A DNA stretch of 64,000 nucleotides from Gemmobacter nectariphilus DSM 15620 (GTDB taxonomy: Bacteria > Pseudomonadota > Alphaproteobacteria > Rhodobacterales > Rhodobacteraceae). Where the stretch lies: assembly GCF_000429765.1 (NCBI RefSeq), contig NZ_KE386949.1:248001-312000 (forward strand), given 5' to 3'. How positions within the stretch are numbered: position 1 is the stretch's first letter; every line of letters begins with the position of its first letter. Of this stretch, positions 25,089 through 34,789 are shown one piece after another. Below the pieces are notes generated by a model. That model searched no databases and was not told where the DNA came from. It saw only the letters and a list, made by a program, of their open reading frames with translations. The position numbers and the translations under genes were made by a program.

Positions 25089-25982
25089 TCAGGGCGCCGG
25101 CGCGGCACCAAAGCGGGTTTCCGGCAGGCCGGTCACGCCCAGCCCCTCGATGGCGAACAGATAGCCCCCCGACGGATGGCGCGAGATCGCGCGGCCCGAC
25201 CCCGAATCCTTGATCGAGGTGACATAGAGCGTGGCCAGATCGTCGCCCCCGAACGCCACGCACGAGGGCATGTCGGTCGGCGCCTCGACCAGGCGGTCCA
25301 GCTCTCCGGTCGGGGTAAAGCGGGCGATCTTGCCGGCCTGCACCAGCGCGACCCAGATGCAACCGTCGCTGTCCACCGTCGCGCCATCGGGGCCGGAATT
25401 CCACGGCCGGGTGTCGACCAGCATCCGCGCCTCGTCCAAAGGCGCATCCTCGGCGCTGTAGCGATAGGCGCGGATCGTGCGGTCCAGGCTGTCGGCGAAA
25501 TACATCGTGCGCCCGTCAGGGCTGAAGCACAGCGCGTTCGAGATGCGGATCCCGTTCGCCAGCATCCGGTGGTGCCCGTCGGCCGTCACGCGCCACAGCT
25601 CGGCCCGCGGCTCGGCAAAGATGCCCATGCTGCCGCAGACGAACCGGCCCTGACGATCGACACGGCCATCATTGAATCGCACGCGCGCATCGCCGGGGTC
25701 GGGCCGCAGCACCGGCTCGCAGGCGCCGGTTGCAGGATCGACCAGATAGATGCCGTCGACCAGCCCGGCGATCAGCCGCCCGCCCGTCGCCAGCGCGACA
25801 GAGCCGATGGTCGAGGGAACGACAACCTGCCCGAACCCGCCTGATGACGGGTCATGCCAGCGGATCAGGCGCGAGACGCCATCGACCCAGTAAAGCCGGC
25901 CGGCTTCGGAATCCCACACCGGGCTTTCGCCCAGAAGGTCAGGCGTGGGGGCAACGCGGGTTGCTGTGACAATGCGCGACAT
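25089..25982 (-). CDS. SMP-30/gluconolactonase-like hydrolase
   Basis: The 297-residue protein is a six-bladed propeller of the SMP-30/LRE family. GESPVWDSEAGRLYWVDG supplies the first metal-ligand Glu, NDGRVDRQGRFVCGSMG the Asn/Asp region and SNALCFSPDGRTMYFADS the later metal ligands. Members hydrolyse sugar lactones or other lactones using a divalent cation. The ATG at 25980-25982 gives the family N-terminus; an upstream ATG would add 17 unrelated residues. It lies between the binding protein gene and the acyl-CoA synthetase gene in one operon. Confidence 0.9.
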   Translation of the reverse strand: MSRIVTATRVAPTPDLLGESPVWDSEAGRLYWVDGVSRLIRWHDPSSGGFGQVVVPSTIGSVALATGGRLIAGLVDGIYLVDPATGACEPVLRPDPGDARVRFNDGRVDRQGRFVCGSMGIFAEPRAELWRVTADGHHRMLANGIRISNALCFSPDGRTMYFADSLDRTIRAYRYSAEDAPLDEARMLVDTRPWNSGPDGATVDSDGCIWVALVQAGKIARFTPTGELDRLVEAPTDMPSCVAFGGDDLATLYVTSIKDSGSGRAISRHPSGGYLFAIEGLGVTGLPETRFGAAPAP

Positions 25983-26039
25983 GATGGACTTTTCCGTGCA
26001 GCGCCGTGGCGGGACGACCCCGCCACGGCGCAAGGCCGG

Positions 26040-27269
26040 TTACTTCTTGACCAGCGGGCAAGTGCTTTCCGACAGCGGGCGCCAGGCGTCTTCGGCCGCG
26101 ATCGTGCCAAGGATCTGGTAGTAGTCCCACGGATACTTGGACTCGGCCGGGGCCTTGATCTTGGCCTTGAGCATCGGGCGCATGACCACGCCGTCCTCGC
26201 GGATCTTGACGTCCTTGACCAGCATGTCGGTCACCGGCAGCTCGCGCATCTTGGCCATCACGGCCTCGCCTTCGTCGCTGCCCGCCGCCGTCACCGACTT
26301 GAGATAGTGGGTCACGGCCGAATGCGTCACCATCTGGCTTTCGTTCGGAACGCGGTTCTGGAACGCGGCGCCATAGCGTTTGGCAAAGGCGCGGGTGTCA
26401 TCGTTCAGATCCCAGTAGGCCGCCGACGAGATGACCAGACCCTGCGTTGCCTCCATCCCGATGCCATGCACGGCGTTGATCTGGATGCCCAGCGGGGCAA
26501 GGCGCTGACCGGCATCGGTGATGCCGAATTCCTTGGCCTGCTTGATGACGTTCGCCAGGTCCGACCCCGAATTGGCGATGCCGATCACCTTGGCACCGCT
26601 GGCCTGCGCCTGCAGCAAGAGCGACGAGAAGTCGTTCGAGTTCAGCGGATGCAGGGCCGAGCCCAGAACCTTGCCGCCTGCCGCCTCGATGAAGCGGGTC
26701 GCGTCGGCCTGCCACTGCTTGCCAAAGGTGTAATCGACGGTGATGAAGAACCAGGTGTCCATGCCGTCGGCCAGCTGCGCCTGAACGGTGCCCTTGGCCA
26801 GCGTGTAGGTGTCATAGGCCCAGTTGGTGCCCATCGGCGAGCATTTCGAGTTGGTGGTTTCCGACGATGCGGTCCCGGCCAGCAGATAGGGCTTTTTCGC
26901 CGCCGCCATCACGTCTTGCACCGCCAGCGCGATGGACGAGGCCGAGCAGCCGATGATCGCATCGACACCATCCTGCTCGACCCATTTCTTGGCGATGGCC
27001 ACGCCGATATCGGGCTTGTTCTGATCGTCCGCGATGACAACCTCGATCGGGGTGTCACCGATCTTGCCGCCGAAATCCTCGACCGCCAGCTTGACCGAGG
27101 TCACCGAGCCGGGACCGCAGTTGTCGGCATAGGGGCCGGACTGGTCATTCATCACGCCGATGCGGATCACCTTGTCCGACATGTCGGCAGCGGCCGGCAT
27201 GGCAGCCATCGACGCGGCGGCGCAAAGTGCAGCAAGGCTGATGCCCCGGCGCAGAACCTGTTTGGTCAT
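26040..27269 (-). CDS. Branched-chain-type ABC transporter substrate-binding protein
   Basis: The 409-residue product has a Sec signal peptide ending near MPAAAD, then a PBP1-type (LivJ/LivK-like) domain with IRIGVMNDQSGPYADNCGPG and DAIIGCSASS. It would capture a small carboxylated solute in the periplasm. No permease or ATPase gene lies in this operon; the nearest Liv-type transporter set is 30 kb away at 56880-62576. GGAGGAAG before the ATG at 27267-27269 supports that start. The ligand is unknown. Confidence 0.9.
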   Translation of the reverse strand: MTKQVLRRGISLAALCAAASMAAMPAAADMSDKVIRIGVMNDQSGPYADNCGPGSVTSVKLAVEDFGGKIGDTPIEVVIADDQNKPDIGVAIAKKWVEQDGVDAIIGCSASSIALAVQDVMAAAKKPYLLAGTASSETTNSKCSPMGTNWAYDTYTLAKGTVQAQLADGMDTWFFITVDYTFGKQWQADATRFIEAAGGKVLGSALHPLNSNDFSSLLLQAQASGAKVIGIANSGSDLANVIKQAKEFGITDAGQRLAPLGIQINAVHGIGMEATQGLVISSAAYWDLNDDTRAFAKRYGAAFQNRVPNESQMVTHSAVTHYLKSVTAAGSDEGEAVMAKMRELPVTDMLVKDVKIREDGVVMRPMLKAKIKAPAESKYPWDYYQILGTIAAEDAWRPLSESTCPLVKK

Positions 27270-27348
27270 TTGTCTTCCTCCCATGTGGATCCCGCGACTC
27301 TGCGGTCGGGGCATAAGCGTCCCGGCTCCTCGCCCGGAACGATTTCGG

Positions 27349-28107
27349 TCACGAAAAGGCGAAGGTCATCGCCCCGTCGACAAACAGCATGTCACCGCTG
27401 ATCCAGCTGGCCTCGTCGCTGGCCAGGAACACGGCGGCATTCGCGATATCCTTCGGCTCGCCCAGGCGGCCCAGCGGCACCTTGGCGCGGCGGCGTTCCC
27501 AGCCTTCCTCGGTGACGACCATGTTGGCCCCATCGGTGCGGGTCGACCCCGGCGCGATCGCGTTGACGCGGATGTTGTCGGGCCCGAACTCGGCCGCAGC
27601 CGAACGGGTCGAGGCCGCGACAGCCGCCTTGATCGCAGAATACATGATGCCATGCTTCATCGCGATCACCGCCGAAGGCGAGGCGATGTTCACGATGGCC
27701 CCGCCGCCAGCCTTGCGCATCTGCGGCACCACGGCCTGATAGCCCCAGATCACGCCCTTGAAGCCCACGTCGATCATGCGGCCGATCATGGTTTCATCCT
27801 GATCTTCCAGCGGGCCATAGCGGTTCCACATGGCGTTGTTCACCAGGATGGTGGTCGGGCCGAACGCCTCTTCCAGCTTGCTGGCGGCAGCGAACACATC
27901 CTCGCGCTTTGCGACATTGCCAACCAGCGCCATGGCCTTGCCACCGGCGGCACGCACAGCCTCGGCGGCAGGTTCGGAAACCTCGGCCTTCAGATCCAGA
28001 ATGCCGACGGCAGCGCCTTCGCGGGCAAAGGCGTCCACGATTGCACGGCCGATCCCGCGGCCACCCCCGGTCACCAGCGCGACGCGCCCTTCAAGCCTGC
28101 CCGACAT
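27349..28107 (-). CDS. Short-chain dehydrogenase/reductase
   Basis: The 252-residue SDR has the cofactor motif TGGGRGIG at 13-20, NNA near 90-92, and the catalytic Ser (IASPSA), Y156 and K160 (YSAIK). The position that is Asn in classical SDRs (catalytic Asn of the tetrad) reads G in MIDVGFKG, which is noteworthy. Acidic D38 after the second strand suggests NAD preference. It is the first gene of the catabolic operon and diverges from the IclR gene; GGAGG precedes the ATG at 28105-28107. Confidence 0.9.
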   Translation of the reverse strand: MSGRLEGRVALVTGGGRGIGRAIVDAFAREGAAVGILDLKAEVSEPAAEAVRAAGGKAMALVGNVAKREDVFAAASKLEEAFGPTTILVNNAMWNRYGPLEDQDETMIGRMIDVGFKGVIWGYQAVVPQMRKAGGGAIVNIASPSAVIAMKHGIMYSAIKAAVAASTRSAAAEFGPDNIRVNAIAPGSTRTDGANMVVTEEGWERRRAKVPLGRLGEPKDIANAAVFLASDEASWISGDMLFVDGAMTFAFS

Positions 28108-28357
28108 GCGTTCCTCCCAATTCCCGAACCGGCAGGATGCAGGCAACCCGGCGCGATCCTGCACGGATCGCGCAGATGCTGCGCCCTGACGATGACACCT
28201 CTTCCCCTTTGGAAACCCGGCCCGGCGGCCCATCCCTCCCGGATAAGGCGGCCGGTCTGGCCCGGATCTCCGGTCCGCACCACGGGGCGAACCTTGACGA
28301 AGACCAGCATGTCATGCGCATGTTTGCCGAACCACAGTTTTTCATGCATGGCGCCGA

Positions 28358-28375
28358 GTTTCACGTTTATGAAAC
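28358..28375. promoter_or_regulatory. Perfect 18-bp dyad before the IclR gene, candidate operator
   Basis: GTTTCA-CGTTTA-TGAAAC has 6-bp complementary arms and lies 38 bases before the IclR ATG, within the 306-base region shared with the divergent SDR operon. The remainder of that region shows no other clear signal. Confidence 0.5.
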
Positions 28376-28413
28376 GCGCCGCCGGCACGAAGCGTGGCAG
28401 GGGAGGAACCGCA

Positions 28414-29193
28414 ATGCAGCCGTCACAGGTCAAATCGGCCACAAGGGCCATTGAAATCCTTGAATATTTCAAGCTGAGCCAGCAGCCCAGATCCATGTCC
28501 GAACTGGCCAGCGACCTGAGCTATCCACAGTCCAGCACCACTGTCTTGCTCAAGACGCTGGTCAAGCTGGGCTATCTGAACTTCGACCGCCGCAGCCGCG
28601 TCTACTTTCCGACGCCCAAGGTCACCTCGCTGGGCGACTGGATTCCCCGCGCGCTGTTCGGGTCGGGCCAGATTCTGGATGCGCTGAACGACGTTCATGC
28701 CGCCACCGGCGAGGGCATCTTCATCGGCGCCAAGAACGACGTCTATCTGCAATACATCAAGACGCGGAACTCGATCCACGCGCTGCGCTTTCACATCGAC
28801 GAAGGCACGATCCGCCCGATCACCGGCTCGGCCGCCGGCTGGATGCTGATGACGACGCTAAGCGACGACAAGATCGACAATCTGGTCCGCCGCGCCAACA
28901 TTGCCACCCCCAACCCGGCCGATCGGGTCAAGGTGCGCGACATCATGGACCGCGTGACCGAGATCCGGGCCCGCGGCTATGCCCATGTGCAGAACCTGCC
29001 CTTTGCCGGGGGCGCGACCATTGCCGTGCTGTTGCCGGTGCAGGTGCAGGGCCAGCCGGTGACGCTGGCCCTGGGCGGGGTGGTGGACCGGGTCAAGGCC
29101 AACTTCGAGCGGTATCTGGGCGCCCTGCAATCCGCCGCCCGCACGATCCGGCCCGAGCGCGATTTCGACACGCCGGTTCATATCGAATTGTGA
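28414..29193 (+). CDS. IclR-family transcriptional regulator
   Basis: The 259-residue protein has an N-terminal winged helix (KSATRAIEILEYFKL, MSELASDLSYPQSSTTVLLK) and a C-terminal IclR effector domain with GEGIFIGAKNDVYLQYI and the serine/glycine-rich ITGSAAGWML. Such proteins regulate adjacent catabolic operons in response to small carboxylates. GGAGGA at 28402-28407 sets the ATG at 28414; the frame is open far upstream but without family resemblance. It diverges from the SDR-to-flavin-reductase operon, its probable target. Confidence 0.92.
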   Translation: MQPSQVKSATRAIEILEYFKLSQQPRSMSELASDLSYPQSSTTVLLKTLVKLGYLNFDRRSRVYFPTPKVTSLGDWIPRALFGSGQILDALNDVHAATGEGIFIGAKNDVYLQYIKTRNSIHALRFHIDEGTIRPITGSAAGWMLMTTLSDDKIDNLVRRANIATPNPADRVKVRDIMDRVTEIRARGYAHVQNLPFAGGATIAVLLPVQVQGQPVTLALGGVVDRVKANFERYLGALQSAARTIRPERDFDTPVHIEL

Positions 29194-29233
29194 TCGGTCC
29201 CGGCAGGTGCCGGCCGGGCGTTTGTGCCTGCCA

Positions 29234-29701
29234 TCAGGCCCGCTCGATCAGCCCGGCATAGCAGCCCCGCCGCGCGTAATGCGCATGGACAAAGGCAATA
29301 TCGGGGTTATCGAACAGCCGCCGGATCAGCGGGTCGATCCCGTCGCCTTCGGCCAGATCGGCATCCAGAATGAAGCCGCGGCGGTCGAACCCGCGCAGGG
29401 CCACGATGCGGCTGCGCATCACCTCGGGCACGGTATCAATCGCCTCATAAGGGGTCTGGGCGCCCTCCTGGACAAAGATCGCATGACGCGAGCGGTAGGG
29501 CGAGGCGATCGGCAGATGTTCGTAATTCAGCAGCAGCGCCGTGTCGCCTGGCGCCAGATCCTGCATCGTCACCCGGTCGGGAAAGCCCGGCTGCGCATCG
29601 ACGTGATAGCGCACGACCCCTTCGGCGGCCAACGCCGCATCGGACAGGCCAAAGTATTTGCGAAACGGGGCGGGGTCGAGCCCGCGGATACGATATGCCA
29701 T
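29234..29701 (-). CDS. DUF1203 protein
   Basis: The 155-residue protein begins MAYRIRGLDPAPF and contains LLLNYEHLPIASPYRSRHAIFVQEGA, the conserved block of DUF1203 as I know it, and ends GCYAGLIERA. There is no signal peptide or membrane segment. Function is unknown. It is convergent with the IclR gene, with 40 bases between the stops, and has 296 bases before the ftsK stop. The start at 29699-29701 gives the family N-terminus; the frame continues upstream without resemblance. Confidence 0.8.
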   Translation of the reverse strand: MAYRIRGLDPAPFRKYFGLSDAALAAEGVVRYHVDAQPGFPDRVTMQDLAPGDTALLLNYEHLPIASPYRSRHAIFVQEGAQTPYEAIDTVPEVMRSRIVALRGFDRRGFILDADLAEGDGIDPLIRRLFDNPDIAFVHAHYARRGCYAGLIERA

Positions 29702-29931
29702 GAAAGCCTCCAATGCAGCATGGGGGCACTCTGGCCAAAGTTCCCGCACCGGGCAGCCCGGTTCCTGCGCATTGCAAGGAAGCCCGGGCGATGCCGGTCT
29801 ATCGCGGCCCCCCGCTTCCTTGTTGGCGGACAGGATAGCCAAGGCGCTTGGCCTGCCCCCGGCGACAGGATGGATCGCCCCCACCGCAAGGATCGTCCCG
29901 CCCCCTCGGCTTTTCCCATCACCTTTCCGAA

Positions 29932-29974
29932 AATACCCCACGGGGAGGTCTGGAGGGGTGTGAAACCCCTCCAG
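29932..29974 (-). repeat. Recurrent 3'-end element, copy 5 (ftsK terminator)
   Basis: On the minus strand a perfect 9-bp hairpin CTGGAGGGG-TTTCACA-CCCCTCCAG (29974-29950) starts 24 bases after the ftsK stop and is followed by CCTCCCCGTGGGGTATTTTC. The rest of the 296-base gap before DUF1203 shows no gene. Confidence 0.75.
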
Positions 29975-29997
29975 CGGTCCGCCAAGGGCGATCGGCC

Positions 29998-32997
29998 CTA
30001 GTGTTCGGGCAACAGGATCTCGCGCTTGCCGACATGGTTGGCGGTGCTGACCACGCCCTGATCTTCCATCTGTTCGACCAGACGGGCGGCCTTTTGATAG
30101 CCGATCCCCAGCTTGCGCTGGATATAGCTGGTCGAGCATTTGCGATCACGCGCGACAATCGCCACCGCCTGATCATACAGCGCATCGTCGGAGTTCTCGC
30201 CGCCGCCAAGGCCAAGCACCTGGTCGATATCGTCGGCCTTGTCCTCGTCCGGGCCTTCGACGACGCCCGACATATAGGTCGGCGGGCCAAAGGATTTCAG
30301 GTGGTTGACGATTTCCTCGACCTCTTCGTCGCTGACAAAGGGCCCGTGGATGCGGCTGATCCGCCCGCCGCCAGCCATATACAGCATGTCGCCCATGCCC
30401 AGCAGCTGTTCCGCGCCCATCTCGCCCAGAATGGTGCGGCTGTCGATCTTGGACGTCACCTGGAACGAAATCCGGGTCGGGAAGTTCGCCTTGATCGTGC
30501 CGGTGATGACATCGACCGACGGCCGCTGCGTTGCCATGATCAGGTGAATGCCGGACGCCCGCGCCATCTGGGCCAGGCGCTGGATGCAGGCCTCGATCTC
30601 CTTGCCCGCGACCATCATCAGGTCGGCCATCTCGTCGACGATGACGACGATATAGGGGAAGGGCTGGGGCTCGAACTCGTCGGTCTCGAACACCGGATCG
30701 CCGGTTTCCTCGTCAAAGCCGGTCTGGATGGTGCGCTTGAACATCTCGCCCTTGGCCAGCGCCTCGCGGACGCGGCCGTTATAGCCCTCGATGTTGCGAA
30801 CGCCCATCTTGGACATCTTGCGATAGCGTTCCTCCATCTCGCCGACGACCCATTTCAGGGCGACGACCGCCTTCTTCGGGTCGGTCACGACGGGGGACAG
30901 AAGATGCGGGATGCCATCATAGACCGACAGTTCCAGCATTTTCGGGTCGATCATGATCAGCCGGCATTCTTCCGGCGTCAGCTTGTAAAGCAAGCTCAGG
31001 ATCATCGTGTTGATCGCCACCGACTTGCCCGACCCGGTGGTCCCGGCGATCAGCAGGTGGGGCATCTTGGCCAGGTTCGCGACGATCGGATCGCCGCCGA
31101 TATCCTTGCCCAGGGCCAGCGGCAGGCGCATGTTGCTGTCGCCGAAATCGCGGGCCGAGAGGATCTCGCGCAGCACGACCTTTTCGCGGTGGGCATTCGG
31201 CAGTTCGATCCCGATGACCGACCGCCCCGGCACGGTGGACACCCGCGCCGACAGCGCCGACATGGACCGCGCGATATCGTCGGCCAGACCGATCACCCGG
31301 CTGGCCTTGAGGCCCGGCGCCGGTTCCAGTTCATACATGGTGACGACCGGGCCAGGACGGACCGAAACGATCTCGCCCTTGACGCCGTAATCATCCAGCA
31401 CGTTTTCCAGCATCCGCGCGTTTTCTTCCAGCGCCTCGTCCGACAGGTGATGGCGCTGGATGGTCGCGGGGTTCGTCAACAGGTTCAGCGGCGGCGCCTC
31501 ATAGGCCGGGGCCTCGCGTTCCTCGAACCGCAGGCGCGGCTGCGACTCGGCCTGGGCCTGACGTGACGGCGCGGCAGGCTTGCGCACCGGGTGCTGCACG
31601 ACGCCGCGCTTGATGTCGGGCGCGACCTGCGGGGCACGGGTCGCGGCCCATTGGTCGGGAATGGCGGCCTCGTCATCCTCGTCGTCGTAGGCGGCGTCCA
31701 GCATCTCGCGGGCGGTCTGCTGCGGCTCGTCGGGCTGCGGCATCGGCCAGTCATCTTCCAGCACCCAATCCTCGGGCGGCAGCTCGTCGGCCAGCGGGGT
31801 TTCCACCAGTTCGGGCATGTCGTCCCATTGCGGGGCACGGGCGACGACGGGCGGCTCGACCGGGCCTGGGGTGATCGCCAGCCGCATCGGCGCACTGGCG
31901 GCTGCTGCGGCACGGGCCGGGGCACCGGCGATGGCCCGGGCAATCGCCGGGTTCAGCGGCAGATCGGCCGCGCGGGCATTGCGCACCACCGGGGGCTCGG
32001 CGCGGGCGCCGGGCGCGACCGGCATCGCCTGACGCGCCTTGGCACGGATCGCGTCCGAGATGCGGGCGCGGATGCGGTCCTCGCCGGGGGCCTCGATATC
32101 GGCATAGTCGCGCGTGTTTTGCAGCAGTTCCGGCTCGGGATCGGGCGCGCGGCGGATCAGCCCGGCCACGCGGGCGCGCAGGCCCTGCACCGCGTCCTCG
32201 GTCGATTGAACCGGCGGCTCGGGGCGGCGCGGCTCATAGTCCTCGATCAGATCGTCCAGCGGCGGGGCCTGACGCGCCTCGCGGCGGGCAGCAGCCTGCG
32301 CCCGGATCTTGCTGCCCACGCCCACAGCGCCCGTGGCCGCCCGCAGCCCTGCCACGCGCAGACCCGCCAGAAGCCAGCCATACAAAACGATGGTGCCGAT
32401 ATAGAGGAACCGCCCGACCGTGCGCAGCTCTTCCTTGTCAAAGCCCAGCGTGAACAGGCCCGCCGCCAGCATTGCCAGCGCCAGCACCACCGAGACCAGC
32501 TTGAGCGCAACGCCCAAGCCCACCGGCGCTGCCCCCAGCAGGGCGCCCAGAACCGTATCGCCCAGCAGGCCGCCAAGGCCGAAGGAATGCACCCAGTCGT
32601 TGCCCGGCACATGCGTCGCGGCATAGGCCGCCGCCAGAACCACCAGCGTCCAGGCAAAGATCGTGCGGCCGACCGCCCGATCCTCGCCCCGATGCAGCAC
32701 GAAGCGCATCCCCCACACGCCCGACAGCAGCGGCAAGCTCCAGGCCCCCACGCCCAGGATGATCACCAGCGTCGAGGACACGGCCGCGCCCAGACGGCCC
32801 AGCATGTTGCGCGCCGGCTCGTCCGTGGCCACCATCCAGCCGGGATCGTCGGGCGAATAGCTGCCCAGCATGGCCGCCAGCCCAAGCGCCAGCGCAACCA
32901 GCATCAGGCCCAGCAATTCCTTGCCGCGCTTTTCCACCAGGGCTTGGGTGGTGCGATCCAGAAGCGGGTCGCGCTGCCGTGCGTGATAGCTCGCCAT
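29998..32997 (-). CDS. ftsK: DNA translocase FtsK
   Basis: The 999-residue protein has about four N-terminal membrane segments (within residues 28-200), a long acidic/Pro-rich linker, and the motor: [18 protein letters not shown] as Walker A and [17 protein letters not shown] as Walker B. The C-terminal gamma winged helix is [20 protein letters not shown]. It anchors at the division septum and pumps chromosome ends, guided by KOPS, to activate Xer recombination at dif. Its stop is followed by a hairpin-type repeat copy. The ATG at 32995-32997 lies nine bases after the stop of the upstream aminotransferase gene. Confidence 0.96.
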   Translation of the reverse strand: MASYHARQRDPLLDRTTQALVEKRGKELLGLMLVALALGLAAMLGSYSPDDPGWMVATDEPARNMLGRLGAAVSSTLVIILGVGAWSLPLLSGVWGMRFVLHRGEDRAVGRTIFAWTLVVLAAAYAATHVPGNDWVHSFGLGGLLGDTVLGALLGAAPVGLGVALKLVSVVLALAMLAAGLFTLGFDKEELRTVGRFLYIGTIVLYGWLLAGLRVAGLRAATGAVGVGSKIRAQAAARREARQAPPLDDLIEDYEPRRPEPPVQSTEDAVQGLRARVAGLIRRAPDPEPELLQNTRDYADIEAPGEDRIRARISDAIRAKARQAMPVAPGARAEPPVVRNARAADLPLNPAIARAIAGAPARAAAAASAPMRLAITPGPVEPPVVARAPQWDDMPELVETPLADELPPEDWVLEDDWPMPQPDEPQQTAREMLDAAYDDEDDEAAIPDQWAATRAPQVAPDIKRGVVQHPVRKPAAPSRQAQAESQPRLRFEEREAPAYEAPPLNLLTNPATIQRHHLSDEALEENARMLENVLDDYGVKGEIVSVRPGPVVTMYELEPAPGLKASRVIGLADDIARSMSALSARVSTVPGRSVIGIELPNAHREKVVLREILSARDFGDSNMRLPLALGKDIGGDPIVANLAKMPHLLIAGTTGSGKSVAINTMILSLLYKLTPEECRLIMIDPKMLELSVYDGIPHLLSPVVTDPKKAVVALKWVVGEMEERYRKMSKMGVRNIEGYNGRVREALAKGEMFKRTIQTGFDEETGDPVFETDEFEPQPFPYIVVIVDEMADLMMVAGKEIEACIQRLAQMARASGIHLIMATQRPSVDVITGTIKANFPTRISFQVTSKIDSRTILGEMGAEQLLGMGDMLYMAGGGRISRIHGPFVSDEEVEEIVNHLKSFGPPTYMSGVVEGPDEDKADDIDQVLGLGGGENSDDALYDQAVAIVARDRKCSTSYIQRKLGIGYQKAARLVEQMEDQGVVSTANHVGKREILLPEH

Positions 32998-33005
32998 GCC
33001 TCTCC

Positions 33006-34184
33006 TCACCCGTACAGACAGTCGCGGATCATGGTCAGCCCGCGTTTCGTTTCTTCGGCCGGGGCGACCAGCGCCACGCGGATATAGCCCTTGCCGGGGT
33101 TCCCGCCCTGCGCATCGCGCGCCAGATAGGCGCCGGGCAGCACCCGCACGCCGGTCTTTTGCCACAGCTCCAGCGCCGCCTGTTCGCCATCGTCCACCGG
33201 CATCCACAGGAAGAACCCGCCTTCGGGCAAGGTCACGCCCTGATGACCGGCAAAGACCTCGGCCGCATCCCGGAACTTGTCGTGATAGAGACGCTGGTTT
33301 TCGATCACATGGTCCTCGTCGGACCAAAGCCGCTCGGATACCTTTTGCAAAGGCAGCGGCACCGGCGCCCCGGAATAGGACCGCAGGCGACGGATATGCA
33401 CCATCGACTTCGGCCCGGCCGCAACGAAGCCCGAGCGGATTCCCGGCACGTTGGACCGCTTGGACAGCGAATTGAACACCACCACGCGCTCGGGATCGGC
33501 GCCTTTCGCGGCGGCAACCTCCAGCAGGCCGGGGGGCGGGGCATCGCGCCAGATCTCGGAATAGCATTCGTCGCAGAACACGGTGAAATCGTGATGCTCG
33601 GCCAGATCCAGCAGATCGGCCAGATACTCGCGCGAGGCAACAGCGCCCTGCGGATTGGCAGGCGAGCAGATATAGGCGACCGCCACGCGGTCGAGCACCT
33701 CGGCCGGCAGGCTGCGGTAATCGGGCAGAAAGCCGGTCGCCGCCGTTGCGCTGACGTAAACCGGCTCGGCCCCGATCGCCAGGGTGGCCACCGCATAGAC
33801 CTGATAGAATGGATTCGGGATCAGCACGACCGGCCGCTTGCCGCGTTTGGTTTCCGGGCACAGGGCGATCAGCGTGTTGAACAGCCCTTCGCGGGTGCCG
33901 TTCAGGTTCATCACCTGGCTTGCCGGAACCTCGACACCATAGCGCCGGCCGATCCAGCCACAAATCGCGGCCTGCAATTCGGGCGTGCCATCATTCGGCG
34001 GATAGACGCCGAAGCCGTTCAGGTTCTGCGCCAGAACCTCGGCCACCCAGGCCGGAAACGGGTGTTTGGGCTCGCCGATGGTCATCGACAAGGGTGTCCC
34101 GCTAGGCTGATGATGATCCAGAAGCGCCCGCAACCGCGGAAACGCATACTCCGGCAAGTCGGAGAACCGCTCGGGAAATGCCAT
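33006..34184 (-). CDS. Class I/II aminotransferase (DapC-like)
   Basis: The 392-residue PLP enzyme has the lysine site in [18 protein letters not shown], the substrate-side [11 protein letters not shown] and the Asp/Tyr region [12 protein letters not shown]. It resembles N-succinyldiaminopimelate aminotransferase (DapC) of lysine and peptidoglycan synthesis, though other class I specificities are possible. GAGG before the ATG at 34182-34184 favours this start over an upstream ATG at 34208. ftsK follows after eight bases, so the two genes are probably cotranscribed. Confidence 0.85.
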   Translation of the reverse strand: MAFPERFSDLPEYAFPRLRALLDHHQPSGTPLSMTIGEPKHPFPAWVAEVLAQNLNGFGVYPPNDGTPELQAAICGWIGRRYGVEVPASQVMNLNGTREGLFNTLIALCPETKRGKRPVVLIPNPFYQVYAVATLAIGAEPVYVSATAATGFLPDYRSLPAEVLDRVAVAYICSPANPQGAVASREYLADLLDLAEHHDFTVFCDECYSEIWRDAPPPGLLEVAAAKGADPERVVVFNSLSKRSNVPGIRSGFVAAGPKSMVHIRRLRSYSGAPVPLPLQKVSERLWSDEDHVIENQRLYHDKFRDAAEVFAGHQGVTLPEGGFFLWMPVDDGEQAALELWQKTGVRVLPGAYLARDAQGGNPGKGYIRVALVAPAEETKRGLTMIRDCLYG

Positions 34185-34343
34185 GTCTGCCTCGATCTTC
34201 GGGGTCATATCGCCCCGTTTGAGACGAACTCTAGCGGCATTTTCGGCGCGGGTCCAGAAAAACGCCGCGCTGGCAGGGGGATGCGTGGCGGAAATGGCAC
34301 GGGCGCAAAATGCAAAGGCGGCACCGCTGGCGCCGCCCTGGCC

Positions 34344-34368
34344 CTGATCGCTGCCCCCAGGCGATCAG
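34344..34368 (-). terminator. Hairpin after hvrA
   Basis: CTGATCGC and GCGATCAG form a perfect 8-bp stem around a 9-base loop, six bases after the hvrA stop. No U-run follows on the minus strand, so it may act only as a processing or RNA-stability hairpin. Confidence 0.45.
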
Positions 34369-34373
34369 AAAGT

Positions 34374-34697
34374 TCAGATCGCCATATCCTCGGGCGATTT
34401 GCCGGATGCCAGACCGTCGATGAACCAGCGCGGTTTGCGCCCGCGGCCCGACCATGTATCGGACGGATTTTCCGGGTTGGCATATTTCGGAACCGAATTG
34501 CCGCGCGGACGGCTCGATTTCGAAGATTGCAGGCTCATGAGTTCCGCAAGCGAAAAGCCCATGTCACGGGCCTTTTCCTCGAGTTCGGCAAGCGCTTCCT
34601 TCTTGCGACGATCCTCGTAGGTGGCAACAGCCTTGTCCACTCTTACCTGAAGCTCCTTGAGCTCACGAAGCGACATCGCGTTAAGATCGAGATCCAT
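34374..34697 (-). CDS. hvrA: H-NS-like trans-acting regulator HvrA
   Basis: The 107-residue protein has an N-terminal coiled-coil oligomerisation region (LRELKELQVRVDKAVATYED) and the C-terminal H-NS DNA-binding core SGRGRKPRWF. HvrA in Rhodobacter capsulatus is an H-NS-type protein that tunes photosynthesis and nitrogen-fixation genes with light and ammonium. Here it follows regA on the same strand, as in that species. GAAAGGAACC before the ATG at 34695-34697 supports the start. The 129-base gap to regA contains two dyads that could separate their expression. Confidence 0.92.
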   Translation of the reverse strand: MDLDLNAMSLRELKELQVRVDKAVATYEDRRKKEALAELEEKARDMGFSLAELMSLQSSKSSRPRGNSVPKYANPENPSDTWSGRGRKPRWFIDGLASGKSPEDMAI

Positions 34698-34742
34698 CGC
34701 GGTTCCTTTCTGTTCTGGCGCGCGGTGAAAAATACCGTCCCT

Positions 34743-34768
34743 TGACAGATGCAGAAAACTGCCTGTCA
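34743..34768 (-). promoter_or_regulatory. Hairpin in the regA-hvrA gap
   Basis: TGACAG-AT-GCAG pairs with CTGC-CTGTCA across an AAAA loop, a 10-bp stem with a 2-base bulge. On the minus strand it is followed within 15 bases by ATTTTT, so it could be an attenuator or terminator between regA and hvrA. Confidence 0.4.
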
Positions 34769-34789
34769 CACAAGCGCAATTGAGCGCCG

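Noticed and set aside
22965-25844. A 959-codon open frame on the plus strand opposite the acyl-CoA synthetase and SMP-30 genes.
   Set aside because: It is the complement of two well-recognised minus-strand genes, reads as Arg/Gly/His-rich low-information protein, and is a usual artefact in high-GC DNA.
25854-27401. A 515-codon open frame opposite the binding-protein gene.
   Set aside because: It is a shadow of the minus-strand LivJ-like gene, with repetitive charged residues and no motif.
28294-28322. TTGACG in the SDR/IclR divergent region as a -35.
   Set aside because: No acceptable -10 lies 16-18 bases downstream.
29702-29997. Possible gene in the 296-base gap between ftsK and DUF1203 (a frame of about 100 codons at 29658-29963).
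   Set aside because: The frame overlaps the repeat copy and the DUF1203 start, has no ribosome binding site and reads as Pro/Ser/Arg-rich noise.
29848-31566. A 572-codon open frame opposite ftsK.
   Set aside because: It is antisense to the FtsK motor domain and has no recognisable domains; codon pattern fits a shadow frame.
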